Below are positions 1-10,640 of a DNA stretch of 21,189 nt, in pieces. Origin of the DNA: Larix sibirica (lineage: Eukaryota > Streptophyta > Pinopsida > Pinales > Pinaceae). Each line of letters opens with the position of its first letter. Within the stretch, counting starts at the first letter, position 1. The stretch is from the NCBI GenBank assembly GCA_004151065.3, contig NWUY0300100218.1, positions 1 through 21,189 of the forward strand. The letters are read 5' to 3'. Below the pieces are notes generated by a model that saw only the letters and a list, made by a program, of their open reading frames with translations, searched no databases and had not been told where the DNA came from. The position numbers and the translations under genes were made by a program.

Positions 1-1
1 G

Positions 2-794
2 TTAATATTTATAACATTTATATTTGTTACATGTTCCCTCGGAGCTAAATTTGAAAAGCAGAAGAAGGTATGAAGGTGTTACAACGATTGTTAGATATAA
101 TGATAGATCTACAGTCCAGGTTGAAATCGTGATGGTAAAAAGTGGAGTAGTTATCGAGATTGGGAGGAGAGCAGATCCAAAAAGGTAAGATAAGATGCCA
201 TGGCCCACATCCACCACACGCTAACAATATGCAAGAATGAAGAATGGGTCTGAGGGCACGTTATGTCGTAAACCGCTCGAGACGCGTGGCTAAAAATAAT
301 TGGCAGCACCTCCTCAATAACATTTTGAAAAATACCAACACTTACGAGCATTACTGCCCTAGGAAAATGGGCTAGTTTCCACTTAAAATTAAAGGGACAA
401 TGGAGGACAATTGGTGCTCACACTGTGTGGTAATAAGGTTACACCTGTAAATTGGTCCCTCTACCTAGTCAGAGCCACGTCCGACTATCCCTGTCGAGAA
501 AAATCCCTCCAAATGTCCATTTTAAGTTTCAAATAGTTTTAAAAGGGGAAATCTGTTAGTCATAAGGTCATTTTCACCCATGAAGAAAAACTCAAGTCGA
601 TCCAATCTCTTGCACATGTACACCTGGTCATCTGGTCCCAGATCAACATCCAAGTCATCCTCCACATCATAAAGTCAGGTAATTCGTAATCGTCCACAGT
701 ATTTTACAATTTTTACTTAGGTGAAACCTAAAATCTACCCTAGAACAATCAGTACACCAGGTCTGAACCCTAACCGATGATCCCTATAGTTAAA
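2..794 (+). other. Non-coding 5' part of U3, left LTR
   Basis: Nearly 800 bases lie before the LTR reading frame. I see no coding potential in either direction that is kept in both LTR copies. The stretch aligns with 13985-14728 but is the most diverged part of the LTR, with many C/T and G/A differences. It could hold the promoter of the LTR reading frame, but I recognise no clear element. A short imperfect inverted repeat (TAACA 12-16, TGTTA 25-29) is present only in this copy. Confidence 0.6.
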
Positions 795-3700
795 ATTTCT
801 TAGCAAACTGAAATATTGACCCCTAAGTCGAAGGCCATAGAAAATGAAAGTGTTTACGACCATCAAGGTGATATTTTGACACGTCTATAACCCACTCCGA
901 CCTAAGCACAGTCCTAAGGGAAGCTCGATCCCTAGAATTCACAGATCAAGACCCCTACAAGTTATGGGATTCGAACCTAGCCCGCTTTGAATTCCCTCTT
1001 GCAGTGTATTTTTCGGAATTCATCAATTGGTGTTCTGCCTATTTTTCCCCTAGTAAGAAAGCAATCATGTCCTCTGATTTGTCCAAAGAGGTATGTAACA
1101 TCGAATCTAGGAATTTGTAAGAAATTTTTGGTATTCCATACTAGGTAGACCTAGAACCTATGGGAGAGAGAAATATCTCCCTTTCCTATTAATCTATGAA
1201 TACATCTGCTAAATCCCTAGTCCTGTCAAAGCATATTGAGCCAACGATAGGTATTTCACAGGCATCCCCACCATATAAAACTGTATTATTTTCTAAAACA
1301 TCTAGGAGAGATATCTCACTTCTGTGCACAATCATGGGCTATGCAAATGGTAATGAAGTTGATGACACCCTCCTAGGTTTTCTATACCACCTAAATCACG
1401 AAACTACTAGCTTCCCTAAATGTGAAACATGCAATTTATTATCCCAAGCCATAAATGAGCAGTTAACACAGTTCACTTCCCTAGAAGTGTTTAGGTACCC
1501 ATCTTACCTGTGTTTGTTATTTATACACTAGAACTATAAATATTTTGAAAACCTGAGCCTGAAGACGATTAACGAATGTGGACATGAACTTCCAATCTTG
1601 GAATGGAACCCCTTATTCCCGAGAAGTGATGACAATGCAAATTACTTGGAATTCATAGACAAAGTAATGAGAGTGGCCTACACAATAATACATGGAATAG
1701 ATCCTCCCAGAATGCCTAAGGAGGGTGAAGAATTGTTACAATTCATCCCTGATACTAGAGTGATATATTCATTTCTCTTTGAAGACCACACAGTAATCAA
1801 GATCTATGGCTTTGAAGGTGAGCCCTACAAGCTACATACATTCCTAACTATGAGAGTGTTGTCTATGGAATATGTCAGGCAAAGATTGTTGTTTCATGAT
1901 CTGAATTTTAGACATTTTAGTCAACATAGATCGTTTCTCATACCCAAGGAAGTTGGGCCTTTCCAAGTGAAAGCCATAAATGCATTGTAATACCTGGAGG
2001 AAGCCTTGGAGAAGTTGAACTTGAGAAAAGCAAAGAAGGGACCTTATGATCCACATAAGGTCATTTCAAACCAAAGGTTGGAAAATAAAAATTCATCATA
2101 TGAGTGTGACCCCAGAGTAGAATGGGAGAGCATAGCCAACAAAGACAGCTGGGAGGAAGTCAAAGAGATTAAGAAAAATTTAGATGGACAAGATGCAATA
2201 GAGAAGTTAGCAAGAAATAAAAGAAGAGCATAAGAATTAAGCACTGACATGGATATCGATCAAGATGAACAAGGTCCTCAACCCAAGAAGGTCAAAACAC
2301 AACCAAATGAAGCAGGTCAGGTTTTGGTTGAGAAAGATCCAGAAGAGGAAGTTCCAAAAGATATAATTGAGTTCAGTGCTCAACACACAACTCCAGGGAG
2401 ACCACCTACCAGATACATACCATACCCTTCATTGGAATTTGGAATTCACAATGCCTCAAAGAGAAAAGGCAATAACATCAACTATACCTATCCACATACA
2501 AACAGATATGCAAGCAAGTTACAGGGACATAAGGAAGGAAGCTGTGTAGGCAATCAATGATGATAAGTAGTAGGAGATTCCTCCTCATAAGAGAATCCTT
2601 ACAATGGCACACCATGTGGAGAATATATTCAGATATGTCATGGTGGAACCAAGAGTACCTGTCCCAGTCAAGCTTACTTATTACCGAGCTTAAAAACACA
2701 CAATAGACTGGAGTCAGTTTGGAAAATTGGACAAAGTGTATTTTTTCAAACATACCCTTGATATGATCTGTGCAGTGGTCATTAAATCAGATAAGATAGA
2801 AATCAAGTTAAATGAATTCCTCCACAAAGTTAGAGAATTATTGAAAGCTAAAAATTGGACTGTAAGGGCTAAGCAAGTTAAAATAAAGGAGCTCGAGGAG
2901 AAAATAATTGCTCTAGGGTCGATTCCTGATGATGGAAATCAGAAAAAATATTTGATAGCTACCAAAGATAATGAGATAGCTAATATAAAGAAGCAACTGA
3001 AAATTCGTAATGTTCATCCTGTCCAAACTAGAAAAATCCAACAAGTGGAGAAAGAAAAAAAGAAGCTCCTTAGAAGTGTGATCTAGTATAGAACTTTAGC
3101 AAAGGAGAGGGAGAAGAGCCATAGATGAGTTCTTAGTACAAATATCGACCCTCAAAATGCAGAGTACAGCCATTATCTCTACTGTCCCTTTTCAAGCACT
3201 AGCCACAGATACACAAGGATATGTGCAGCTTCCTTCAGAGACATATCAAAATGACAAAGAGCTAAAAAATCAAATAGCAGAGATAGAAGTGTTGAATGTA
3301 GATGATATGGGGGAAGATGAGGCCCCTCGAGAACCAACTCAAATAGAGGAAGATAAAAATACCAAAATAAAAGAGTTGGAGGAGGATGTCAACCAAAAAA
3401 ATGATAAGATTGTTGAGCCAGAAGGTCATGTCAGCAAGAAAGAAGATGTGGTTTCTGATCTAAAGAGGGAAGTTGATGACCTAAAAGGCTAGATCACCTC
3501 ACTATAGATGGATTCTCAACAAGAAGAGATACTCAGAAGGACTAATCAAGAACTCTGGGATAGAATATCACTATTGTTCCTAAATAAGTGGGATTTATGT
3601 GAGTTGATGATAGAAGAATTGGAGACATATAAAGAAGCTACAGAGGAGATTAAGCAGGTGGAGATTACATTGGGAGATAAACCAAAACAGGCTAGAGAAA

Positions 3701-4560
3701 CTATTGAAAAGCATAATAGAATAAGTAAGAAGCAAATAGAGGATTTGCAGATCACCAATAGAACTCGGGTCATCAAGATATCCAAGTAGATGTTGTTGAA
3801 GTAGACTCTCTTAATAGTGATGCAAAGTAGTACAAACAATATAAAATATGATATTACTACATTCAAAAATATGTTTGGTGGAGTAATAAAGTTGAGGTTT
3901 CCATCACTCTAGGATGGAAATGCAGAATTTTATTCTAAAGAAAATTACCAACCCTTCTGATGCAGAAGAGAAATGAATATCCTCACAAGGAGGAGTTATA
4001 AGGAGTGATCATTGGTGATCAGGAAGTGACTAGATTAAAATCCACATTTCATGTGTGGATTAGATTGAAAACCTTTTTTAGGGTTTTGGAACCCCTATCA
4101 TATGAAAGACATTCAAAGGAGCAGTTGGATTTAGAGAACCTAAAAGCACACAAAATCCCTCTACGGAAAGATAGGAAATTGGTAACCAAATATCACAAAA
4201 TCGCATTGCCTCCCGAAGCACATCCAAAAAGAAATAATTTAGGGTCATTTCAATAGCATAGTGGCTATCAGATACCTCAGGCAGCCTAACAATTTGCATG
4301 ACGAGTAGCTCCATTATCCTTCATGCCACCTGGAAATAAACCATCAACTGGAGGTCAAGGCTACATAGAATTATGGCAGGAAATTAGTCAAGCTGGAATT
4401 CCACGAGTTTATCCAGTAGCATCACCTCAAATGTACATGTTTGGACAATAATTTCCAAACAAAGGAAAGAAGAGAGGCGAGTCTCAAAATAAAAATTGAA
4501 AAAGAGCAAAGTATCATAGAGTCAAAGTAAAAAGTTAAATGTAAAAAGTTAATTTTGTAA
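795..4560 (+). pseudogene. Coiled-coil protein encoded in LTR U3, left copy, degenerate
   Basis: I do not recognise the family; it matches no gag, pol or env type I know. Comparison with the right copy shows one reading frame of about 1,250 codons. The start codon is ATT here (795) where the right copy has ATG. Frame 2 stays coherent from about 950 to 2450, broken by stops at 1529, 1988 and 2231. Then come frame changes and long alpha-helical, charged, heptad-like stretches over 2727-3789. A lysine-rich motif PKKVK at 2282-2296, next to an acidic MDIDQDEQ, resembles a nuclear localisation signal. The C-terminal end is lysine and arginine rich. Four amber stops (1529, 2571, 3505, 4254) also occur in the right copy; the remaining breaks are private. 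It lies in U3, so it is copied with each LTR. A structural or nucleic-acid-binding accessory role is only a guess. Confidence 0.65.
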
Positions 4561-4628
4561 AAGTCATAAAGTGAAAGTCTGTTACAATTCACTTTAGGCT
4601 AAACTATATTTGGTTAGATTCATAGGCC

Positions 4629-4635
4629 TATATAT
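4629..4635 (+). promoter_or_regulatory. Candidate TATA box, 5' LTR
   Basis: TATATAT sits in a block, GGCCTATATATTGTAATA, that is identical in both LTRs while nearby bases differ. It follows the U3 reading frame by about 70 bases and precedes a poly(A)-signal-like hexamer by about 200. This suits the promoter that would start genomic RNA near 4660. Confidence 0.5.
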
Positions 4636-4836
4636 TGTAATACGAATCACGAGCTCAAGGTTGGAAATTTTAGATCTAGAAGTTTTATGTCTACATTGTT
4701 GAGTCGATACAGACTTTTTCCTTATACTATTGTTTTTCCAGATATTAGTGACACAGAGTGTCATAGAGAGTTCTTATTTTGTTTTTGTCCACTCTAATAC
4801 TATTTCATTGTGTATGAAAGGGTTCATGAGATGATC

Positions 4837-4842
4837 GATAAA
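4837..4842 (+). promoter_or_regulatory. Degenerate poly(A) signal, 5' LTR
   Basis: GATAAA here aligns with AATAAA at 18756-18761 in the other LTR. A weak or mutated signal in the 5' LTR would be read through. The role is inferred from position only. Confidence 0.3.
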
Positions 4843-4859
4843 TTTGTTGCAACAGATTT

Positions 4860-5391
4860 AGTCCCAATTGAGTATCAGTGATGCTTTATTGTGGTTAAAT
4901 GTTGAATTTTATGATAAATATTTAAATGTGTGTTTTCCTATAGCGTAAATTTTAAAGATTTAGGTGGATATAGTAGTGTTAGAATTTTTTTGTCAGTATT
5001 GTATACTCTAATGTCTTGTTGCTTAAAGATTCACCAATATCCTCATGCAATGTCTTTCATGCTGTAAAGAATTACTTAATTCTTATTTTTGAAGATTAGT
5101 ATGTTCACTTTTTGTCTCGATTTAGGAAATTCACGCGCAGACACTTCTTAAATTGGCACAGACTATTCATCTGTTAAGTACACCTTCAGTTCCCTTATTT
5201 TCATGTTGTACTCTGTAAAATTCCTCTGTAATTCGCTCTTACACTTGCAGGATTTTTCATAAACTTTTAGAATACCAAGAATGAACCAAATTCAAATTAT
5301 TTGAATAATTAGCTCTAACATATATAAATTTTGAGACCCTATCATGCGTGGGCGTATTCTATTTCAACCTAGTCTTCCTCTGGGACTAAAA
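4860..5391 (+). other. Putative U5 of the 5' LTR
   Basis: About 530 non-coding bases separate the candidate poly(A) signal from the LTR end. The stretch aligns with 18779-19311. No reading frame or structure stands out. The R/U5 border is inferred from the candidate TATA and poly(A) positions, not seen directly. Confidence 0.45.
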
Positions 5392-5398
5392 TGAAAAA

Positions 5399-5416
5399 TG
5401 GCGACCACACTAGGGA
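5399..5416 (+). promoter_or_regulatory. Primer binding site, tRNA-Arg type
   Basis: TGGCGACCACACTAGGGA lies eight bases after the LTR end. It matches at 15 of 18 positions the complement of the 3' end of plant nuclear tRNA-Arg (TGGCGACTCCACTGGGGA, from memory), the primer used by Tat/Ogre elements. The first seven bases, which pair with CCA and the discriminator region, are perfect. The three mismatches fit general decay. Confidence 0.75.
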
Positions 5417-5537
5417 GGAGCATTTGAAGAAAATATTTCCTCGACTACGACATTGAAGAAGATTTGATCTCTGTGTGGTGAAGAAGAGTAGATATTATTG
5501 GTTGAATATTTTCACTTGACAACTCCATTGGATCAAG
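5417..5537 (+). other. Untranslated leader before gag
   Basis: About 120 purine-rich bases run from the primer site to the first credible gag start. I see no gene or clear structure. A packaging signal would be expected here but cannot be recognised by eye. Confidence 0.4.
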
Positions 5538-7060
5538 ATGGATCATGGTAAGAGACATACAAGATCAAATCCTCAATCAAAAGAGTTCTGGAGCATTCCT
5601 GACTCTCGAGCTCATTGGAGGAACGTCCATTCATCTCAAGGGAGAGGTATTCCTCTTTTTAATTCATGTTTGATATCTCCTGCAGTAGATAATCAAGAAA
5701 TACTTAATGATTAAAATGATCTTGAAAATATCCATGATATTCCTAAGACTCCTTTAAATCCATGTTTAGAACCTAAGTTTACATATCCATCATTATTTGC
5801 TAGCACATCTAGCCCTAATCAGTCATTTTTTCAACCTAAAATAACTCCACTTACACCTCAGGATCATAATACTATCTTACAGCACCTAAATATGGATAGA
5901 AGAGCACATGGAGGTCCACCCCATGTTGTAAATCCTTGGATAGTTGTCAGGTTTGACTCTTTGAACTTGCCAAATAACCTTCATGATATGCCTAATAGTT
6001 ACCTAAAGATATTGCCTATGTACAATGGAGAAAAATACATTACAGCAGAAGATCATATGGCTAAGTTCCAAAATTTTATAGATAACCTCATCATCTAACA
6101 TGATGATGTATATATGAGTATTTTTTACCAAACCTTAGAAGGTGAGGTGGGAAAATGGTTTAGATGCCTACCAGCCAATTCTTTAAATTCATGTCCTGCT
6201 TTAGATCAAGCATTCATGAAACAAAAAGGAGAAAAGTGAGATCACTTATATTACCTCACTGAGTTTGCAGCCTTAAAAAAGAAGAATGGAGAAACTGTGA
6301 GTGATTTCAATAAAAGATTCAATAATATTTTCAATTAAATTATTCAAGATATAAAACCTTCACAAGCAGCTTCCAAATTTACTTATGCAAGAGCTCATGA
6401 GTCTAAAGTTGCCATGATTCTTAGAGAAAGGATGTATGCTACTCTTCTAAGTATGCAAGATGATGATCTTGATGTGGAGGGAAACATGACAACCTTAGGC
6501 AAGTTGAGACATAGACAATACTTTGAAAAAAAGAAACCTAAAGAAGAGATTGGTACATCTAGTAAAAATAAAGAAGATCAAAATGAAATGAATAAGGAGA
6601 TGTCTAGGATATTAAGAATTCTATATAATAATCTCACTAGACTTGAGGTTGAAGGAAATAATCAGAACAGAAATACTCAAGGTATGGGACAGAGGAATCC
6701 AAATCAGTATAGAAAACCATTTAATCCTTAGATCTTGAACTGAGATAGGAAAAATGAATATCCTCATATACAACCCCCGGTTAGAGCAAATGATGTTGAT
6801 CATGTTATATATATATGTCTCTTGATGAAGAATACATAGAGCCTCCAAAATAAATCCTTTAGATGCATGATGGAAATGATGTGATACACCTAACTCAAGA
6901 GGAGTATGAGAGATATCTGCATGAATATGTATACCAAAATGAGCCAGACACACAGAAAAGGTACTTCTTAAGACCTAGAAATTAATCTGGAAAGCAGCCT
7001 CAAGATTATGTCCCTAAAAAGTATCTAAAGAATCTAAAACTACCAAAGTTGTTGATATCC
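5538..7060 (+). pseudogene. gag: Gypsy gag (capsid region), degenerate
   Basis: The frame opens at ATG 5538 (MDHGKRHTRSNP), about 120 bases after the primer site, and stays in frame 0 to about 6800. In-frame stops interrupt it, for example TAA near 5712, 6096, 6237 and 6337, and TAG at 6729. The block around 5940-6500 has the plant Tat/Athila-type gag pattern: NLPNNLHDMP, LPMYNGEKYITAEDH, EGEVGKWFRCLPA and YYLTEFAALKKKNGETVSDF. This is the retrotransposon gag domain that builds the virus-like particle. A lysine and glutamine rich tail follows (6520-6730). After about 6800 the meaningful frame changes (QEEYERYLHEY near 6895-6930). I find no CCHC zinc knuckle where one might stand; it is lost or was never present. 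Gag and the following protease share frame 0, so a single gag-pol polyprotein is likely. Confidence 0.8.
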
Positions 7061-7442
7061 CAACCCCTTTTGAATATCCTCCTATTGACTGAAAGAAGTC
7101 TGATGCCTCACCTTCCCCAGGAGTCAATTTTACACCTCCTGCTTCCAAACTAAAGATTGATATTTCCAGCATGAGAGAGTAAAACCCAAAAAGAAATAAT
7201 CATACAAGTCTTCTTATTCCTTTGACTTTGAACATGAGCTGTCCAAAATTAAAATTTCTACTATATTGTCAAAACTTGCTCAAAATCCTATTTATTCCAA
7301 ACAAATTGAAAAATTCCTCAAGTTAAATAATCCCAGTCCTTAATCTGATAATCTAAATATTGCTAATGAAATCCCTGCTATTGAAGTTGGGCCTACTATA
7401 GAAGAGGAGAAAAATGATTATACACCTCCATTCTACATAACT
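7061..7442 (+). pseudogene. Gag-protease linker, degenerate
   Basis: About 380 bases join gag to protease. Short coherent pieces appear in different frames, such as SFDFEHELSKIKISTILSKL around 7220-7280, separated by stops. The piece from about 7340 to 7442 is in the protease frame. No known domain is visible; such linkers are usually poorly conserved. Confidence 0.5.
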
Positions 7443-7946
7443 TTGAATCTACATTACAATTTCATGCACAATTGTATGTTAGACGTAGGTGCCTCCCACA
7501 ATTTAATGCCAAAGGTGATTATGGAAGGTCTGGGGTTAGAAGTCACCAAACCTTATCACAACTTATACAGTTTTGACTCTAAACCAGTGAAATGTCTGGG
7601 CACGATCAAGGATATGGTAATAACTTTAGCTCAGCTACCATCCAATGGTATTTTACTAGATCTTGTGGTGGTTGATGTACCTCCAATATATGACATGATG
7701 TTGTCTAGAACATGTGCTAAGAAAATGGGAGGTACTATGCAAATGGAAATGAAATATTCCACTATGCCATTGTTTGCAGGAGAAACAAGGATATTGTACA
7801 GAGAAGCCATATATGCATATGTACTCAGTGAAGAAAGCATACCTATCAATTACCCTACATGCATTGTTGAAGAGGATATGGGATGTTGCATGCTAACTGC
7901 AGGAGAAGGTTATAGTGAAGATCTTTTTGCATCGATTGCTATCTAG
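7443..7946 (+). pseudogene. Retropepsin-like aspartic protease, degenerate
   Basis: The 167 residues read without a stop. They match the plant gypsy protease pattern, with an active-site region MLDVGASHNLMPKVIMEGLG (Asp codon at 7482), then LPSNGILLDLVVVDVPPIYD and an MMLSRTCAKKMGG motif. The protease normally cleaves the gag-pol polyprotein inside the particle. The usual D-S/T-G triad reads D-V-G here, and loss of the Ser/Thr would be expected to harm activity. The stop TAG at 7944 separates it from the next domain in the same frame. The first Met is not a real start, because the domain belongs to the polyprotein that begins at 5538. The last 140 bases are the start of the tandem duplication. 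Confidence 0.8.
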
Positions 7947-7967
7947 AGCGCAGACCCTACACAAGAT

Positions 7968-8441
7968 CATATTTGGGATATGCATTTTGATGGGTCTTTT
8001 ACAAAGGAGGAAGCAGGATCAGGGGTAGTGCTCACTTCACCAAATAATGAAGAGTTTTCACTATCATTCAAATTAAATTTTGAAACCACAAATAATGTGG
8101 TCGAATATGAAGCACTCATTTTGGGTTTAGAAGCCACCAAAAGGATGGGTATACTGTAGATCTTCGTTTTTGGAGATTCATAGCTCATTGTACAAAAAAT
8201 TAAAGGTATATATCAGATAAAACATACCAGGATGAAATCCTATATGAATCAAGTGTGGAATTTGATAGATAACTTCTTCCAGGACTTTAATATCACTGCT
8301 ATTCCTAAAGAGATGAACCAAAATGATGATTCACTGGTAGTAGCAACAAGCACATTCAAGCCTCCTACTAAAATCAAAGTTAAAAATGAGGTTGAAATGA
8401 TTTATAGACCTTCATTCGACCCTAATAATAAAAAGAAATGA
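7968..8441 (+). pseudogene. Extra RNase H domain (archaeal type, aRNH), copy 1
   Basis: The fold is recognised from DMHFDGSFTKEEAGSG (catalytic Asp codon at 7989), NNVVEYEALILGLEATKR (Glu), VFGDS.LIVQKIKG (Asp) and a C-terminal NQNDDSLVVA. These are the four acidic positions of RNase H1. It would degrade the RNA strand during reverse transcription. Tat elements are known to have gained such a second, archaeal-type RNase H. Here it lies between protease and RT. Two TAG codons break it: one near 8157, where copy 2 has CAG, and one near 8182 after GDS. The last readable stretch (8232-8441) ends at TGA in a lysine-rich run. Confidence 0.75.
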
Positions 8442-9996
8442 TAGGTATTTGAAGATGACCAGTAGATCAAAAGGTTTTTTGAGTTGATTGATGAATTTTT
8501 GAACACCTGTATTGATCAATATCGGGAGGTAGATGAAAGTATAGACAGTCAGGAAGAGGAATGTGCAAACATGAAGCTAAACCATAAGATATCAAACCAT
8601 AAAATAGTTCAGATAAAGAGCAACTTTATCCCTAAAGGACTAGTTCCTTTAGAGAGGTTATTTAATAAGAATGATGTCCCTCACAAGCCCACCATTTATC
8701 CAAAGGAAGAAGATGTGGAAGAAGTGAATGTTGGCATTCAGGAAGAACCCAAGAATATCAAATTGTCAAAATTATTGCTTGTTGAAATGAAACAGAGATA
8801 TATAAAATTGTTCAAAGAGCACATAAATGTTTTTGCATGGAAGTACAAGGATTTAAAGACCTACGAAACTTCAATAATCGAGCATAAAATTCCTCTAAAT
8901 CCATGAACAAAGCCTTTCAAGCAAAATATCAAGAAAACAAATCCTATATTCTTGCCCATTATCGAAAAGGAAGTAAGGAAATTGCTAGATGCCAAAATAA
9001 TAATTCCTTTAAGATATTCTGAATGGGTAGCTAACCTTGTCCCTGTCGGGAAAATGAGTGGAGATATAAGGTTGTGTGTTGACTTTAGAAGTCCGAATAA
9101 ATGTTCCTTGAAATATAACTACCCCCTGCCAAATATGGATCAAATCTTGTAAAAAATCGAAGGGGATGACAGGATCTCCATGATGGATGGATTTTTTGGA
9201 TACAATCAAGTGGCCATAAGTAAATAAGATCGAGAAAATACTGCATTCACCACTCCATGGGGTACTTTTATGTATGATAAAATGCCATTCGGATTAATGA
9301 ACGTAGAAGCACCTTCCAACGTGCCATGGATATAGCCTTTGTGGGAGGGAGAGATAAGTTCATAGTAATTTATCTTGATGATATGATTGTGTTTCCTAAA
9401 ACTGGTGAAGAACATCTATCTCATTTGAAGCAAAATTTCAAAAAATGCAGAAAATTTGGCCTCTCCTTGAATCCAATGAAGTCTAGTTTTGCTTTGCAAG
9501 AAGCTAAGCTGATAGGACACATATTGTGAAATATGGAGTAAGGATAGATACTGAAAGAGTGCCAACTATACAGAAACTTGAAACTTCCAGAAATAAAAAA
9601 GAAGTGCAGTCATTCATGGGAAGAATAAACTTCCTAAGGAGATTCATTCCCAATTTGGCTGAACAAATTAAAATTACCAACATGCTAAAAACAAGTAATG
9701 AGGTGAAATGGAACAAGGATTCAAAAGAAGCATTTGAATCACTAAATAAGGATATTGGAGAAACACCAGGACTAATCAGTCATGATTATACAAAACCATT
9801 CCTTATATTGTATTTTGCCTCTTCTCACACTATTGAAACTGTGCTTTTACAAAAGAATCAAGATGGCTATGAGAAGCCCATAGCATTTTTTAGCAAATCT
9901 CTCAATAATGTTTAATTAAAGTATAACCTTATGGAGAAACAAGCCTATGCCATGGTGAAAGCACTGAAATATTTCAGATGCTATGTTCTGCACTCA
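8442..9996 (+). pseudogene. Reverse transcriptase and partial native RNase H, copy 1
   Basis: An acidic connector (8484-8800) leads into RT. RT shows KLLDAKIIIPLRYSEWVANL, IRLCVDFRSPNK, MMDGFFGYNQVAIS (first catalytic Asp), WGTFMYDKMPFGLMN and the active-site box IVIYLDDMIVF (YLDD at 9371-9382). The catalytic Asp residues are all present. Breaks are TGA at 8904, TAA at 9150, a stop near 9226 and frameshifts near 9300 and 9520. The connection and RNase H follow (9526-9915 and on), with FMGRINFLRRFIPNL and LILYFASSHTIETVLLQK. At the native RNase H the usual first catalytic Asp is replaced by a hydrophobic or aromatic run. The domain stops at the duplication junction (9996). Confidence 0.85.
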
Positions 9997-10150
9997 CATA
10001 TATGCTTATGTACTCAGTGAAGGAAGTAGCCCTATCAATTACCCTATATACATTGTTGAAGAGGATATGGGTCGTTGCATGCTAACTGCAAGAGAAGGTT
10101 ATAGTGAAGATCCTTTTGCGCTGACTGTTATCCAGACCGCAGACACTATG
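9997..10150 (+). pseudogene. Protease C-terminal fragment, copy 2
   Basis: This is a duplicate of 7808-7967: IYAYVLSEGSSPINYP and EEDMGRCMLTAREGY match copy 1. It has no active site and exists only because the duplication began inside protease. Unlike copy 1 it reads through without the TAG before the RNase H. Confidence 0.8.
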
Positions 10151-10640
10151 CAAGATCAGATTTTGGATATGCATTTTGATGGGTCTTTTACAAAAGAGGA
10201 AGCAAGATCAGGGGTAGTGCTCACTTCGCCAAAGAAATAATATTTTTTACTATCATTCAAATTAAATTTTAAAACTACAAACAATGTGGTTGAATATGAA
10301 GCACTCATTTTGGGGTTTAGTATCTGCCAAAAGGAAGGGTATACCACAGATATTTGTTTTTGGAGATTCGGAGCTCATTGTAAAACAAATTAAAGGTATA
10401 TATCAAATAAAGCATCCCAGGATGAGAGCCTCTAGGAATCAAGTGTGGGATTTTATATATAACTTCTTCCGGACCTTTAATATCACTGTTATTCCTAGAG
10501 AGATGAACCAAAAGGGTGATTCACTGGCAGTAGTAGCAATCACATTCAATCCTCCTACTGAAATCAAAGTAAAACATGAGGTTGAAATGATTTATAGACC
10601 TTCAGTCCCTAATAATACAAAGCACTGACATGTCTTTGAA
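10151..10640 (+). pseudogene. Extra RNase H domain (aRNH), copy 2
   Basis: It has the same domain as 7968-8441 with better-kept motifs: DMHFDGSFTKEEARSG (Asp codon at 10178), NNVVEYEALIL, FVFGDSELIVKQIKG and NQKGDSLAVVA. All four acidic positions are present. A TAA at 10238-10240 and a frameshift near 10310 break it. Its role would be RNA removal during cDNA synthesis, in support of the RT downstream. Two further frame-breaking changes lie in the connector that follows. Confidence 0.75.

Larger units (their letters stand above)
2..5391 (+). repeat. 5' LTR of the gypsy element
   Basis: This stretch is repeated, diverged and in the same direction, at 13985-19311, and the two flank the gag-pol region. 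The alignable part starts near base 2 (gttaatattta against gttgaatattta on the right). A clear match begins at TGTTCCCTC (32-40). The left copy has about 21 extra AT-rich bases before that. The match ends at about 5391, eight bases before the primer binding site. Hand counts give about 10% mismatch over 4561-4740 and about 24% over one stretch near 170-255. The exact left terminus is uncertain because the window starts here. Confidence 0.85.
7808..9996 (+). repeat. Internal tandem duplication, copy 1
   Basis: This unit of about 2.19 kb runs from the C-terminal end of protease through the extra RNase H and RT into the native RNase H. It is repeated directly after itself. A hand count over 375 bases (from about 8520) gives about 30 mismatches to copy 2, roughly 8%. 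The copy 1 RNase H is cut off at the junction. Confidence 0.85.

Noticed and set aside
2-351. Three overlapping minus-strand open frames at the left edge
   Set aside because: They are not preserved as one frame in the matching part of the right LTR, and this LTR stretch is highly diverged and looks non-coding.
1529-4256. Reassigned genetic code (TAG read as an amino acid)
   Set aside because: TAA and TGA stops are also common in gag, pol and the copia part, and CAG-to-TAG decay explains the pattern without special decoding.
795-4560. A retroviral-type envelope gene in the LTR frame
   Set aside because: I see no signal peptide, transmembrane segment or cysteine-rich ectodomain. The protein is charged, coiled-coil and basic at its end.
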